Assembly (NCBI RefSeq): GCF_000428525.1
Contig: NZ_AUAC01000008.1
Span: 103,448 to 167,447 of the forward strand
Length of the DNA: 64,000 nt
Direction of reading: 5' to 3'
Origin: Hellea balneolensis DSM 19091
GTDB lineage: Bacteria; Pseudomonadota; Alphaproteobacteria; Caulobacterales; Maricaulaceae
The position numbers and the translations under genes are program-made. Below, piece by piece: positions 26,658 to 35,920 of the stretch (the first letter of the stretch is position 1; every line of letters begins with the position of its first letter). Below the pieces are notes generated by a model that made no database searches, was not told the DNA's origin, and was given only the letters and a program-made list of their open reading frames with translations.

Positions 26658-27701
26658 ATGGGCGTCTCTGAAAATATTCTTCATCCTCATTTATATATGA
26701 CGGTGTCTTCAAATTATCTGGCTATTCAGATTGAACAGCTAGAGAATTTCGGCTTTCCACGTGAAAACGCTTTGGCCGCTCTGGGCATTGGTGAAGATAT
26801 CCTTGCAAATCCGAAGGCTCGTATAGAGGCCGAGCGCGCAGAACACATGTATCAAGTCGCCGCCCAAGCGCTCTCCGATCCGCGGATCGGCATTCGTGTC
26901 GGGTATAAATTTCGCGTCAATGATTATCAAAAAACAGGCGCCATTTATTCCTATTGCGATAATATTGGCCAAGCCCTTGAGCTGAACCGCCGTTATCAAT
27001 GTTTGGCCGTGGATGTCGGCATGCCCGAATACCGCATAGAAGATGGCCGACACTTTTTTCTATATAACCGTTATGAAGCTGCCAAAGACATGCATCATGT
27101 TATGGGTGCGGTTTTCGGGGCTTGGGCCACGATGCTAAGATGGCTCAGCTGGGCCGCCGGCCAAGAGCTCAAAGAAGCACATCTGATGCCCAGGGCGCCG
27201 GAGGATATTAGCTTTTACGAAGAAGTCGTGCAATGTCCTATCGTCTTTGGGATGCCGCGCAACCATGTTGAGTTTCATCCCGAATCCATTACCAAACCTC
27301 TCATCTCCCGCGACCCCGAAAAATTGGCGCAATGCGTCGCCCTTTTGGATAAGGTTTTAAATCTAAGCCATGAGATTGAGACCTTAAGAGCTGCCATAGA
27401 GGCGTCCATTCAAGGGGCAATGGCAGAAGGTTATGTCAACCTGACCGTCGTCGCGAGGCGAATGAACCTAGGCGAGCGGCAACTCAGAAAGATGCTAAGC
27501 CAACAAAATATAAGCTTCAGAAACCTGTTGGAAGACGAGCGCAAAAAGCTGTTCAAAGAACTCCACGCGCGGGATGAGAGCTTTGTCTCCATCGCGCAAT
27601 CACTGGCCTATAATGATCAAGCCGCTTTTAACCGCGCCTTTAAACGCTGGTACGGAATAGCGCCCGGCCAATATGAAGCCACCCAAAGCGAGGCATCATG
27701 A
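26658..27701 (+). CDS. AraC-family regulator with arabinose-binding-type N-domain
   Basis: A 347-residue regulator: an N-terminal ligand domain of the PF12625 kind (PRENALAALGIGEDILANP, RIGIRVGYKF) and a C-terminal AraC DNA-binding domain with two helix-turn-helices (VARRMNLGERQLRKMLSQQN and SIAQSLAYNDQAAFNRAFKRW). AGGTGGA precedes the ATG. The 107-bp upstream gap holds the 12-bp palindrome AACAGCGCTGTT (26567-26578). It probably answers to a compound handled by the flanking genes, complementing PadR. It overlaps the next gene by 4 bp. Confidence 0.88.
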   Translation: MGVSENILHPHLYMTVSSNYLAIQIEQLENFGFPRENALAALGIGEDILANPKARIEAERAEHMYQVAAQALSDPRIGIRVGYKFRVNDYQKTGAIYSYCDNIGQALELNRRYQCLAVDVGMPEYRIEDGRHFFLYNRYEAAKDMHHVMGAVFGAWATMLRWLSWAAGQELKEAHLMPRAPEDISFYEEVVQCPIVFGMPRNHVEFHPESITKPLISRDPEKLAQCVALLDKVLNLSHEIETLRAAIEASIQGAMAEGYVNLTVVARRMNLGERQLRKMLSQQNISFRNLLEDERKKLFKELHARDESFVSIAQSLAYNDQAAFNRAFKRWYGIAPGQYEATQSEAS

Positions 27702-28288
27702 GCCGAAAGAAAACCGTCGATGATTACCTTATAGATATAAGCCATTGGCAGGATGAACTTTTGGCCTTACGCCGCATCATCCTATCGACGAATTTAACGG
27801 AAACCATCAAATGGGGTATGCCTTGCTACACCTATGGCGGAAAAAACATCGTTGGAATGGCCGGGTTTAAATCTTATTTCGGCCTTTGGTTTCACCAAGG
27901 CGTGTTCTTAAATGATCCCGCTGGTGTTTTAATCAACGCGCAGGCTGAAAAGACCAAAACCTTGCGTCAATGGCGCATGACCGCTGCCGGCGATATCAAA
28001 GCTGAGCTTATAAAAGAGTATATTTCAGAATCCATTGAGCATAGCCTTGCGGGTAAAGCCATGCCCAAATCTGCGCCGAGACGCCTAAAGATGCCGCCCT
28101 TATTGGAAACCGCGCTTATAGATGATGCAGAATTACGCGCAAAATTCGAAGCCTTTCGGACCGCACAGCAATGTGATTTTGCTGATTATATTTCAAGCGC
28201 TAAACAGGCGGCGACAAAGCAAAAACGGGTTGAGAAAATAATTCCTCTTATCCAAGCAGGCACAGGACTCAACGATAAATATAAATAA
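27698..28288 (+). CDS. YdeI/DUF1801 family protein
   Basis: A 196-residue protein with a DUF1801-like fold (LRRIILSTNLTETIKWGMPCYTYGGKNIVGMAGFKSYFGLWF, read in parts) and the C-terminal segment PLLETALIDDAELRAKFEAF found in YdeI/OmdA-type proteins. The biochemical role is unknown; some relatives are linked to membrane stress or peptide resistance. ATGA overlap with the AraC gene indicates translational coupling. Confidence 0.75.
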   Translation: MSRKKTVDDYLIDISHWQDELLALRRIILSTNLTETIKWGMPCYTYGGKNIVGMAGFKSYFGLWFHQGVFLNDPAGVLINAQAEKTKTLRQWRMTAAGDIKAELIKEYISESIEHSLAGKAMPKSAPRRLKMPPLLETALIDDAELRAKFEAFRTAQQCDFADYISSAKQAATKQKRVEKIIPLIQAGTGLNDKYK

Positions 28289-28304
28289 TTAGAAGCGATC
28301 TAAT

Positions 28305-29426
28305 ATGACAGCACCTCTCACCCTTTACGGCGTAAAAATTTCTATGTTTACAGGGAAGGTGAGAAGTTACCTCATTAAGCAGGGTATTCACTTTACAGAA
28401 GTCGCGCCCGTCTCAGAACAATTTACAAATGTTGTTTTGCCGCAAATCGGGCGGCGCATTATTCCTGTTATCGAAATGCCCGATGGCACAATAGTCCAAG
28501 ATACGACGGATATAATCGATTACCTTGAAGGCCAAAGCCTCAGCGCAGAAAGTGCCTATCCTACTGATCCGCTCCGGCATTTATTGGCGCTTATTTTGGA
28601 GCTCTTTGGCGATGAAGGTTTGCTTCGCCCCGCCATGCATTACCGCTGGAACTTTCCGCAAGACACGAGCGGGTTTATCACTCACGGCTTTGGCGGCTGG
28701 CAAGGCCCTGACGCAACAGATGAGGCCAAAGCACAAATTAAAAAGACAATGAAAACCTTTAGCGGCTTCCTACCGGCGCTGGGCGTGACGCCCGAGACAA
28801 TCCCCGAAGTCGAGCGCAGTTTTGACGCGCTAATGGATATTCTCGAAGCGCATTTTATAAGGACGCCTTATTTATTTGGGGCCGCGCCGACCATTGGGGA
28901 TTACGGGATGATGTGTTCGCTATACGCGCATCTGGCCCGTGACCCTGTTCCTAGCGGCCTGATGAAAAATCTCGCGCCTAGCCTCTTTCGCTGGACGGAA
29001 CGCATGAATGTCCCCCATGCTGATTATTCAGACATGCCTTATTATGCGCCAAGCCATGATCTGCCCGAAACCCTTTCGCCATTATTCAAATATATCGCTG
29101 ATTATTTCCTGCCTGAAATGCAGATGAATGTTGATGTCATGAACGCCCTGCCCGGCGGGACTAGCGGAGACCCAGCGACGATGAATCCAAAAATGGCCGT
29201 GCTCGGTTTTGGTAGCTTTCAACATGGCGAGGCTACTATTCAATGCGCCGTCAGACCCATTCGGCTTTACATGCTGCAACGCGTGACTGATTATTTTGCG
29301 GGCATGAAAAAAGACGACCAAAAGGCCGTCTTATATTATTTAGAGCCGCTCGGCTTAACCCCATTACTAACGCTCACCGCCAAACACCGCGTTGCGCGTA
29401 AAAATCATATCGAAGTTTGGGAGTAA
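28305..29426 (+). CDS. Glutathione S-transferase family protein, extended
   Basis: A 373-residue protein with an N-terminal thioredoxin-like GST domain (TLYGVKISMFTGKVRSYL, the cis-proline loop in RRIIPVIEMPDG and VQDTTDIIDYLE) and an all-helical C-domain (PYLFGAAPTIGDYGMMCSLY). At 373 residues it is considerably longer than the usual 200-230, with a C-terminal extension of unknown role. It ends immediately against the convergent pgi stop. It may conjugate or isomerise an intermediate of the neighbouring cluster, but that is inference from position only. Confidence 0.8.
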   Translation: MTAPLTLYGVKISMFTGKVRSYLIKQGIHFTEVAPVSEQFTNVVLPQIGRRIIPVIEMPDGTIVQDTTDIIDYLEGQSLSAESAYPTDPLRHLLALILELFGDEGLLRPAMHYRWNFPQDTSGFITHGFGGWQGPDATDEAKAQIKKTMKTFSGFLPALGVTPETIPEVERSFDALMDILEAHFIRTPYLFGAAPTIGDYGMMCSLYAHLARDPVPSGLMKNLAPSLFRWTERMNVPHADYSDMPYYAPSHDLPETLSPLFKYIADYFLPEMQMNVDVMNALPGGTSGDPATMNPKMAVLGFGSFQHGEATIQCAVRPIRLYMLQRVTDYFAGMKKDDQKAVLYYLEPLGLTPLLTLTAKHRVARKNHIEVWE

Positions 29427-30998
29427 TTATTTTACCAATCCCATCAATGCCGTGGTGCTGGCATCATGCTCACCTTTTTCGTCGGCCTCCATTTCTTCCA
29501 ATATTGTAGATGCCAAAACCTTGCCGAGCTGAACGCCCCATTGATCAAAGCTGTTCACGTTCCAGATAACGCCTTGGACGAAGACTTTATGCTCATATAG
29601 CGCAATGAGGTGACCAAGCGCGAATGGCGATAATTCATCTAGCGTAATCGTTGTTGAGGGACGGTTTCCGGGGAATGTTTTCTGCGGCGCGATCGCATCC
29701 GCATCTGCGCGCTCTTCCAATTCCTCCCGCACTTTATATTCAGGCTTACCCAGCATCAGCGCTTCGGATTGCGCAAAGCAGTTAGCAAGCAATGCCATAT
29801 GATGCTCAGGCCTAGCGCTGTGATCCTTTAATACGGCGACGAAATCCACAGGCGCGCCGGGCGTGCCTTGATGGAGCCACTGGAAGAATGCGTGCTGTCC
29901 ATTCGTGCCTTCATCGCCCCAAATAATAGGACAGGTCAGCCCCGCCTCTTTACCGTCACGCGTAATGCGTTTGCCGTTGCTCTCCATTTCAAGCTGCTGC
30001 AAGAAAGCGGCAAGTTTGCGAATGCGGCGGGCATAGGGAATGACCGCTTGTGAGCTATAGCCCAGCACATTGCGGTTCCAGATACCTGTCAGCGCCATCA
30101 TAACGGGCAGGTTATCTTGCAAAGGTTGATCGCGAAAATGCATATCCATCTTGGCTGCGCCTTTGAGGAATTGATCAAAGATTTTGGGCCCAAAGGCGAT
30201 TTGTAGAGACAGGCCTACCGCGCTCCAGACGGAATAACGCCCACCGACCCAATCCCAGAAGTCAAAAATTTGTTCGCTTGGGATATCAAAATCCAATGCG
30301 CCGTCCCGGTTTGCCGTGACAGCAATGAAATTGGCGCCCGCTTTTTTGCCTAGCTTATCGGTGAGCCAACTACGCGCGGCTTCGGCGTTCATGCGCGTTT
30401 CTTGGGTTGTGAAGGATTTGGAGACGACAACGACCAATGTGGTTTTCGGGTCAAGGCCGTTTAGCGCATCATTGATAGACGCCCCGTCCACATTCTCGGC
30501 AAAGCGTAAATCCAAAGCCATTTCTCCGCTCGCTTGAAAGGCATCGGCGACCAAGCGCGGGCCAAGATCAGACCCCCCAATGCCGATATGGACAACGGCT
30601 TTAAACTTGCCCTCACCGCGAACTTTATCAGCGAAAATTGCCATACGTTTTTGCATCGCTTTGACATCTTTTTGAACCTCCTTGGATCCACCGACACCGC
30701 GCAGGGCCATATGCAGAACTGCACGGCCCTCGGATGTGTTGACGGTATCGCCTGCAAATAATTTCGCGCGCCATTCCTCAAGGTGACAGGCGGCGGCAAA
30801 ATCCTGCAAAGCTTTCAAGGCGTTTTCACTGATCGCTTGCTTTGAAAAATCGGCTCTTAATGGCCCTTCACGCATCACAAAATTGTCCATACGTTTGGGT
30901 TCTGTTTTGAACAAATCCTGGATGGAGACGGATTTCCCCGCGAGCTCTTCGAGCTTAGCATAATAAGACGCGCGGTCTGTAAACTGTTCTGTTGGCAT
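29427..30998 (-). CDS. pgi: Glucose-6-phosphate isomerase
   Basis: A 523-residue phosphoglucose isomerase, interconverting glucose-6-phosphate and fructose-6-phosphate in the cytoplasm. Motifs include HIGIGGSDLGPRLV near residue 139, VVSKSFTTQETR, VGGRYSVWSAVGLS, WGDEGTNGQHAFFQ carrying the catalytic glutamate, and the C-terminal QGVIWNVNSFDQWGVQLGK. GGAG stands 6 nt before ATG 30998. It is separated from the upstream redoxin operon by a terminator and is convergent with the GST gene. Confidence 0.97.
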   Translation of the reverse strand: MPTEQFTDRASYYAKLEELAGKSVSIQDLFKTEPKRMDNFVMREGPLRADFSKQAISENALKALQDFAAACHLEEWRAKLFAGDTVNTSEGRAVLHMALRGVGGSKEVQKDVKAMQKRMAIFADKVRGEGKFKAVVHIGIGGSDLGPRLVADAFQASGEMALDLRFAENVDGASINDALNGLDPKTTLVVVVSKSFTTQETRMNAEAARSWLTDKLGKKAGANFIAVTANRDGALDFDIPSEQIFDFWDWVGGRYSVWSAVGLSLQIAFGPKIFDQFLKGAAKMDMHFRDQPLQDNLPVMMALTGIWNRNVLGYSSQAVIPYARRIRKLAAFLQQLEMESNGKRITRDGKEAGLTCPIIWGDEGTNGQHAFFQWLHQGTPGAPVDFVAVLKDHSARPEHHMALLANCFAQSEALMLGKPEYKVREELEERADADAIAPQKTFPGNRPSTTITLDELSPFALGHLIALYEHKVFVQGVIWNVNSFDQWGVQLGKVLASTILEEMEADEKGEHDASTTALMGLVK

Positions 30999-31051
30999 GA
31001 ATATCTCCGTCTGTTTGCGCGGCTTTTAAAGGCTCTTGGTTTTGGCGCAAT

Positions 31052-31085
31052 AAAAAACCCCACTGCCAAGAGGTGGGCAGCGGGG
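31052..31085 (-). terminator. Rho-independent terminator of the dsbD-redoxin operon
   Basis: On the minus strand a GC-rich hairpin (arms 31076-31085 and 31058-31067, 10 bp with one mismatch, 8-nt loop) is followed by six T residues (31057-31052). It lies between the redoxin stop and the pgi start. Confidence 0.85.
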
Positions 31086-31126
31086 CGTCATGCGCTAAAC
31101 TTACGTTAGCTCATATTTTTATAGGG

Positions 31127-31744
31127 CTATGATTTATATTTGACCGAGCAGCCATAGGGCGGCGTATCTGAGACAGCAACTGCGTTACCCGCTTTCAAAT
31201 CATCCATTGCGGCCACGACATAGTTTTTTGCGCCTTCGACAGTCGCAGGACTGGCAGAACGGTTATCATCAATCGCGCCTTGATAGACGAGTGTTTGCGA
31301 CTCATCGATAATATACATATGCGGCGTAGTCTTCGCGGCAAAGGCTTTGCCCATATCCCCGTCAGGGTCGAGCACGATAGCTGTTGAAGCCGCGCCTTGA
31401 TCAGTTTTCCAAGCATTCGCTTCATCGCCGGATTTGTAGCCCTGCTTACCGGGCGCACTTGAAATCACAGACAACCAGACCGCACCCTCGGCTGTTGCCA
31501 TGGCTTGAGTCTTTTGCATGTTATTCGTTGTGTAGTGTTTTTTGACATAAGGGCAGCCCTCATTCGTCCATTCGAGAACGACTTTTTTACCTGCAAAATC
31601 AGACAGATTATGCTGAACGCCATTTGAGTCTGTGACTGTCATGTCCGAGACATTTGACCCTGTTGCGATTTTGGCGGTGGCTGGCGCGGCCAATGCCAAC
31701 GCGGAAACAGCAAGTGTAGAAAATAGAATTTTTGACATCGTCAT
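31127..31744 (-). CDS. Secreted redoxin/thioredoxin-fold protein
   Basis: A 205-residue thioredoxin-fold protein with a Sec signal peptide (cleavage likely after ATA at about residue 24). The mature domain begins SNVSDMTVTDSNGVQHNLSDFAGK and carries a single peroxidatic-type cysteine in NEGCPYVKKHY instead of a CxxC pair. A second cysteine is near the C-terminus (PPYGCSVKY). It is probably a periplasmic peroxidase or disulfide-handling protein. GAGG 8 nt before ATG 31744 supports the start. It lies 53 bp downstream of the DsbD-like gene, which could supply electrons. Confidence 0.8.
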   Translation of the reverse strand: MTMSKILFSTLAVSALALAAPATAKIATGSNVSDMTVTDSNGVQHNLSDFAGKKVVLEWTNEGCPYVKKHYTTNNMQKTQAMATAEGAVWLSVISSAPGKQGYKSGDEANAWKTDQGAASTAIVLDPDGDMGKAFAAKTTPHMYIIDESQTLVYQGAIDDNRSASPATVEGAKNYVVAAMDDLKAGNAVAVSDTPPYGCSVKYKS

Positions 31745-31797
31745 TTTGAAGTCCTCTCTTAAAGTTAGCTTTAATACGCTGATTAAAGCTTTTGGGA

Positions 31798-33861
31798 TTA
31801 CTCCCCAGCAATAGCGTCTTTTATCACATCATAAGTTAGAACTTGAGGCAAAATAGCAGGGCTCACGGAATTGTTAGAATAGACCAAATAAAGCGGAACA
31901 CCCGCGCGGCCATATTTTGCAAGCTCAGCTGCAATCACATCATCCTTATTCGTCCAATCCGCAATGAGAAAAGCCGTATTTGTCTCTGTAAATAATTTTT
32001 GCGTTTCCGCTTGATTTAAGACCAATTTCTCATTCACCTTACAAGTCACGCACCAAGCGGCAGTAAAATCAACAAAGATGGAACGACCTTCTGCTTGCAA
32101 CTCCGCCACGCGGCTAGGTGACCAGCTTTCCGCATTGACTTTAGTCGATATAATTTCGGATGACGCCCCGCTTGTCGTAACGGTCAAAGGAAAGACTATC
32201 GCCGCTAATACTGCGGCTGCACCTATCACTTTACTGATAAGTGTCTTGCTTTTGAAACACCATACCGCAAGGCCAACGGCGAGCATCGCAGATAAAGCGA
32301 TCAAGACGCCGTCTTCACCCGCTTGTAAGCTTAGCACCCAGACGAGCCATATAGCCGCCGCAAACATTGGAAAGGCCAAAACCTCTTTAAAGCGCACCAT
32401 CCAAGGGCCGGGCTTAGGTAGCTTTGATAAGAGTCCCGGAACATAAGCGATTAAAAGGAAAGGCAGCGCAAATCCGATAGCCAATGCCAGAAAGACAACG
32501 AGCGTTACAAATGCAGGCGCGGCGAGAGCATATCCTACAGCTCCTGCCATTAACGGCGCAGTGCAAGGTGTGGCCACAATCACGGCCAAAGCGCCTGTAA
32601 AGAAAGACCCTGCAGCGCCTGATTTCTGCGTCAGTTCTGCGCCCGTATTTTGCAAACTAGAGCCAAATTCAAATGCGCCTAATAAATTAAGCCCAATGAC
32701 AAAAAGTAGGACTGCAAGAGCTGCAACGACTTTAGGGGATTGCAACTGAAAGCCCCATCCAATTTCAGCGCCGCCCGCTTTAAGACCCAGAATAAATAGC
32801 GTCAGCAACATAAAGGTCGCGATTACGCCCGCCGTATAAAGCCAGGCTTCACGCTTTATTTTAGACCGCTCGCCATGGGCGGATTTGGCGATTGATAAAG
32901 CCTTTATGGAAATGACCGGAAAGACGCATGGCATCAGGTTTAAGATTAAGCCGCCAATCAAGGCGCCAATTATCGCGGTCCAAAGCGTCACGCCGCCCGC
33001 ACTCGCTTTGGGAAGCGCTGCCGCGCCAATGTCAAGGGATTGCCCTACGGCCAAGGCAACCTCTGTGCCTTTAAGCTGTCCGCCCTCAATGTAGGTCAGC
33101 ACGCCCTCAAACATATCCGGCACGTCATTATCCCAGATATAATCCGGTGTCGTTGTAAGCTTAAGACCGTCTGATCCCCGGGTGATAAGCTGAGGCTCAC
33201 TATGCCCTAAAATACCTTGCTCATAGGGGAAGAAATAAGCCTTTGAAAAATCACCACTCGGAAGGTCTGTAAAACTCATCTCCAAGGCCGTGCCTGATTT
33301 TTGAATTGCGCCTTGAATATCACCGCGCTTGGGCGTTGCCGCAAGAGCCGCGTCAATTTCTGTTTTCCAGCCTATATCCTCAACAGATTCGCCAATAGCA
33401 ATAGGTAGGCTAACGCTGCCCTGTTCAGGGATGCAAACATCCTTGCAGACAAGGTAGTAAAACTCAGACACAATCGTAATGACCGAGCCGCTCTCCACGC
33501 TAGGATCTACGGTGAATTTTACCGGAAAGAGCGGGGCCCCTTCAAAACCGTAATTAACAATGGGGCCGGTGGGGATGGTGCGCGGCAAAGGCCAATTTAT
33601 CGCCCCTGCAGTCACGCCCTGAGGCAATTGCCAATTGATTTGCACAGGCTCTCCGCTATCGCCGGGATTGCGCCAGTAAGTATGCCAAAGGTCATCCAGC
33701 TCCGTGCGAAGCGCAACATGAAAAGATTGCCCGGGCGCAACACTGTCATGAGAACTAACAAGTGACGCCGTCACCTTACCCGTATCGACAGGTAGGGATT
33801 GGCTTGCCAAAGCAGGGGCGGCGAGGCACCAGGCCAGAAGGCTTAAGAAAAATGCGCGCAT
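31798..33861 (-). CDS. DsbD/ScsB-like thiol:disulfide reductase
   Basis: A 687-residue electron conduit. It has a signal peptide, a periplasmic N-domain with cysteine pair VCKDVCIPE near residue 140, eight predicted transmembrane helices with redox cysteines in MPCVFPVIS and ATPCTAPLM, and a C-terminal thioredoxin domain with AAWCVTCK. Such proteins move reducing power from cytoplasmic thioredoxin to periplasmic partners. GGAG precedes ATG 33861. The redoxin gene directly downstream is an obvious candidate client. Confidence 0.9.
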   Translation of the reverse strand: MRAFFLSLLAWCLAAPALASQSLPVDTGKVTASLVSSHDSVAPGQSFHVALRTELDDLWHTYWRNPGDSGEPVQINWQLPQGVTAGAINWPLPRTIPTGPIVNYGFEGAPLFPVKFTVDPSVESGSVITIVSEFYYLVCKDVCIPEQGSVSLPIAIGESVEDIGWKTEIDAALAATPKRGDIQGAIQKSGTALEMSFTDLPSGDFSKAYFFPYEQGILGHSEPQLITRGSDGLKLTTTPDYIWDNDVPDMFEGVLTYIEGGQLKGTEVALAVGQSLDIGAAALPKASAGGVTLWTAIIGALIGGLILNLMPCVFPVISIKALSIAKSAHGERSKIKREAWLYTAGVIATFMLLTLFILGLKAGGAEIGWGFQLQSPKVVAALAVLLFVIGLNLLGAFEFGSSLQNTGAELTQKSGAAGSFFTGALAVIVATPCTAPLMAGAVGYALAAPAFVTLVVFLALAIGFALPFLLIAYVPGLLSKLPKPGPWMVRFKEVLAFPMFAAAIWLVWVLSLQAGEDGVLIALSAMLAVGLAVWCFKSKTLISKVIGAAAVLAAIVFPLTVTTSGASSEIISTKVNAESWSPSRVAELQAEGRSIFVDFTAAWCVTCKVNEKLVLNQAETQKLFTETNTAFLIADWTNKDDVIAAELAKYGRAGVPLYLVYSNNSVSPAILPQVLTYDVIKDAIAGE

Positions 33862-34059
33862 TAAGATCTCCGAATTCAGCCTGCTTATAACCCGCCCGCC
33901 TTAACAAATCTAACCCTCATAGGGCTCTATCACAGGGAATTGAGACGGCGTTATATTGAGTCTGAAACACCAAAACCGCTATACAAGCGGCGTTGGGCTT
34001 TGACTTTATAATTTGAGGGCGGTCTTTAAACTTAATATGCGGCTACCCATATCTATATC

Positions 34060-34896
34060 ATGGGGAGTGATAAAATATATCGCTGGGAAAAGCGCCGCGC
34101 AAAACGATATGCGGCTGATAAATCCTTTCACTTAGATATTTTGGATTGGGTTACGTTGATATTGATCAGCGTCATGTTTTTCATTTCTCTGCGATTATTT
34201 TTCATCTTTGAAGTGACAACCGCGCCTTGCGTGGAAATGATTTTGACCATGGGGCAAAGCTCTTGGTGGCCATCTATATTTACTCTAACTTATTGGATAT
34301 GCCTTTTTATGAGCCTATTTTGGTTTTGCGTATCAGTACACCGCGCATTTCACAGACCCGCCAGTTGGGCTTTGATAACGTGGCATGCTGTCTTATTTAT
34401 TAGTCTCTTTTTCTTAGCCGCCACGAACCGCAACTTAACAGCTAGTTCTTATATCAACCCGCCCGATGGCGTTATGGTTGTCGAGAGCATGGTGCCCGAA
34501 ATTACACAGATGGGAATTAACTGGTCGACCCCCACGGAGCTCAACTGGACGGAATATAAAAAAGGACAATGGTATGCCAGCGGCTCAAAAGCATGCATTT
34601 GGCTCGACGAAAGTAAAGTCAGTTTTAATGATAGGTTCGATTTAGAGAGGCCTTCAAATATGGCCTTTCAATTTGTAGCAAATAGCCACGCATTTGAGAA
34701 ATTGAAGTCCCGACAAATGTACCGCCCATTAAGCAATTTTGAACGCGAGACATTCTCAAAGATGAAACAGTGTCAGGCTGACATGACTAAATATGGGCAA
34801 CATCGATCTGTTTGCACATCTGATAATGTTTACCCCGTGGCGCCAGGAATAGAGCCTCCGCCAGAGTTTCTTGAGCTTTGGGGCTTGGACAAATAA
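34060..34896 (+). CDS. Membrane protein of unknown function
   Basis: A 278-residue protein with a basic N-terminal tail and three hydrophobic helices in the first half (about residues 29-49, 71-95 and 103-122), followed by a soluble ~150-residue domain with several cysteines and tryptophans (GQWYASGSKACIWLDES). I do not recognise a family. It stands alone after a 198-bp gap in which I see only a small hairpin (CCGCT-N5-AGCGG, near 33978) and no clear promoter. It ends at a bidirectional terminator. Confidence 0.6.
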   Translation: MGSDKIYRWEKRRAKRYAADKSFHLDILDWVTLILISVMFFISLRLFFIFEVTTAPCVEMILTMGQSSWWPSIFTLTYWICLFMSLFWFCVSVHRAFHRPASWALITWHAVLFISLFFLAATNRNLTASSYINPPDGVMVVESMVPEITQMGINWSTPTELNWTEYKKGQWYASGSKACIWLDESKVSFNDRFDLERPSNMAFQFVANSHAFEKLKSRQMYRPLSNFERETFSKMKQCQADMTKYGQHRSVCTSDNVYPVAPGIEPPPEFLELWGLDK

Positions 34897-34925
34897 AAAA
34901 GCCCGCTTCGATGAGCGGGCTTTTG
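34895..34925. terminator. Bidirectional Rho-independent terminator
   Basis: GCCCGCT-TCGATG-AGCGGGC (34901-34920) is preceded by six A and followed by TTTTG, so it can stop transcripts from the unknown membrane-protein gene (plus) and from sapC (minus). Confidence 0.92.
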
Positions 34926-34945
34926 TTTAAGTCTTTAAAGAGATT

Positions 34946-35779
34946 TTATTTCTTCTTTTTAGCGGCCGGCTTTTTCTTGGCCGGAGCTTTTTTTGCTGGA
35001 GCCGGAGCCGGAACATTATTAGCACGGCGGAGCGTCATGTTGACGAGACGCTGCCAGTTTCCAAGCGACACCATATGTGCGTGAGCTACAGCCAAATAGC
35101 CATTATCTGTGAACTCTTTCAATTTCTCAGCCGGAAGCGATTTCAGGCGCTCTTCGGTGATCGCAAAATAATCTGCAATCTTCTGACGCTCGGCCGGTGA
35201 TCCGTCAGGATTCTGGCCTTGGAAGTTCATTTCTTTTTGCTCGAATAAATCAAGCTCTTTAAATGTATTGATCATTTGCTCAGTGGCTTGACGATCACGT
35301 TCAAAATTTTGCAAGAATTGAAATGCTTCTTGTGTGAATTGTGAGGTATCCGCGCCTTCAAAGAACTTTTGCTGAGGCGCTTTATTTGTGACGCATTCCG
35401 CAGACTCGTCAACGCAGACGACAAAACGGTCATTGGCTTGGTCACTGGCGAGCACGAAAGGATAGCGGCGGGCAAAAGCCGGCATGTAGAAATCCTGCTC
35501 AAACTGTCCTTCTTTGACGAAAAGGTTTTCACCTGAACGAATACCCATGACAGCCAAAGGTGAGCGGTCTTCTCCGGCAAAAATAATCGGGAAAGAAGCC
35601 GCTGCTGCGCCAAACTCAGGCGCTGTCAAAGGCAGGAAGTGCTGCTCAGCCATAAATTCAAACGGCTTATCCACTTGCTTGACCCCAAATTTATCATGCG
35701 TCTCTTTGGTCAGCGGCTGTGGGTTTTTATAGAACATTACGTTGCCGGAAACGGCGACGGGTGCTTGTGGTTCGGCCAT
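34946..35779 (-). CDS. SapC family protein with Lys/Ala-rich tail
   Basis: A 277-residue SapC-domain protein. SapC was named from S-layer-associated operons, and its biochemical function is unclear. Recognised segments are NPQPLTKETHDKFGVK near residue 17, FLPLTAPEFGAAAASFPIIF and FYMPAFARRYPFVLA. The chain ends with a run of about 20 residues of Pro/Ala/Lys (KKAPAKKKPAAKKKK type), a strongly basic tail that could bind nucleic acid, acidic polymers or membranes. AGAGGG precedes ATG 35779; the longer frame to 35836 lacks support. It is divergent from the Fur-family gene. Confidence 0.85.
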   Translation of the reverse strand: MAEPQAPVAVSGNVMFYKNPQPLTKETHDKFGVKQVDKPFEFMAEQHFLPLTAPEFGAAAASFPIIFAGEDRSPLAVMGIRSGENLFVKEGQFEQDFYMPAFARRYPFVLASDQANDRFVVCVDESAECVTNKAPQQKFFEGADTSQFTQEAFQFLQNFERDRQATEQMINTFKELDLFEQKEMNFQGQNPDGSPAERQKIADYFAITEERLKSLPAEKLKEFTDNGYLAVAHAHMVSLGNWQRLVNMTLRRANNVPAPAPAKKAPAKKKPAAKKKK

Positions 35780-35920
35780 GATGGTCCCTCTTTTCGTATT
35801 TAATGCCCCATATGAGGGCGTAATCCTGTAATTCAAGTCCGCCCTCTAGACAATTTTATGACCGCTTTCAACATCTGAATCCCTATTGGCGAATGGCGCG
35901 CCAGAGTCTAGGATAACACT

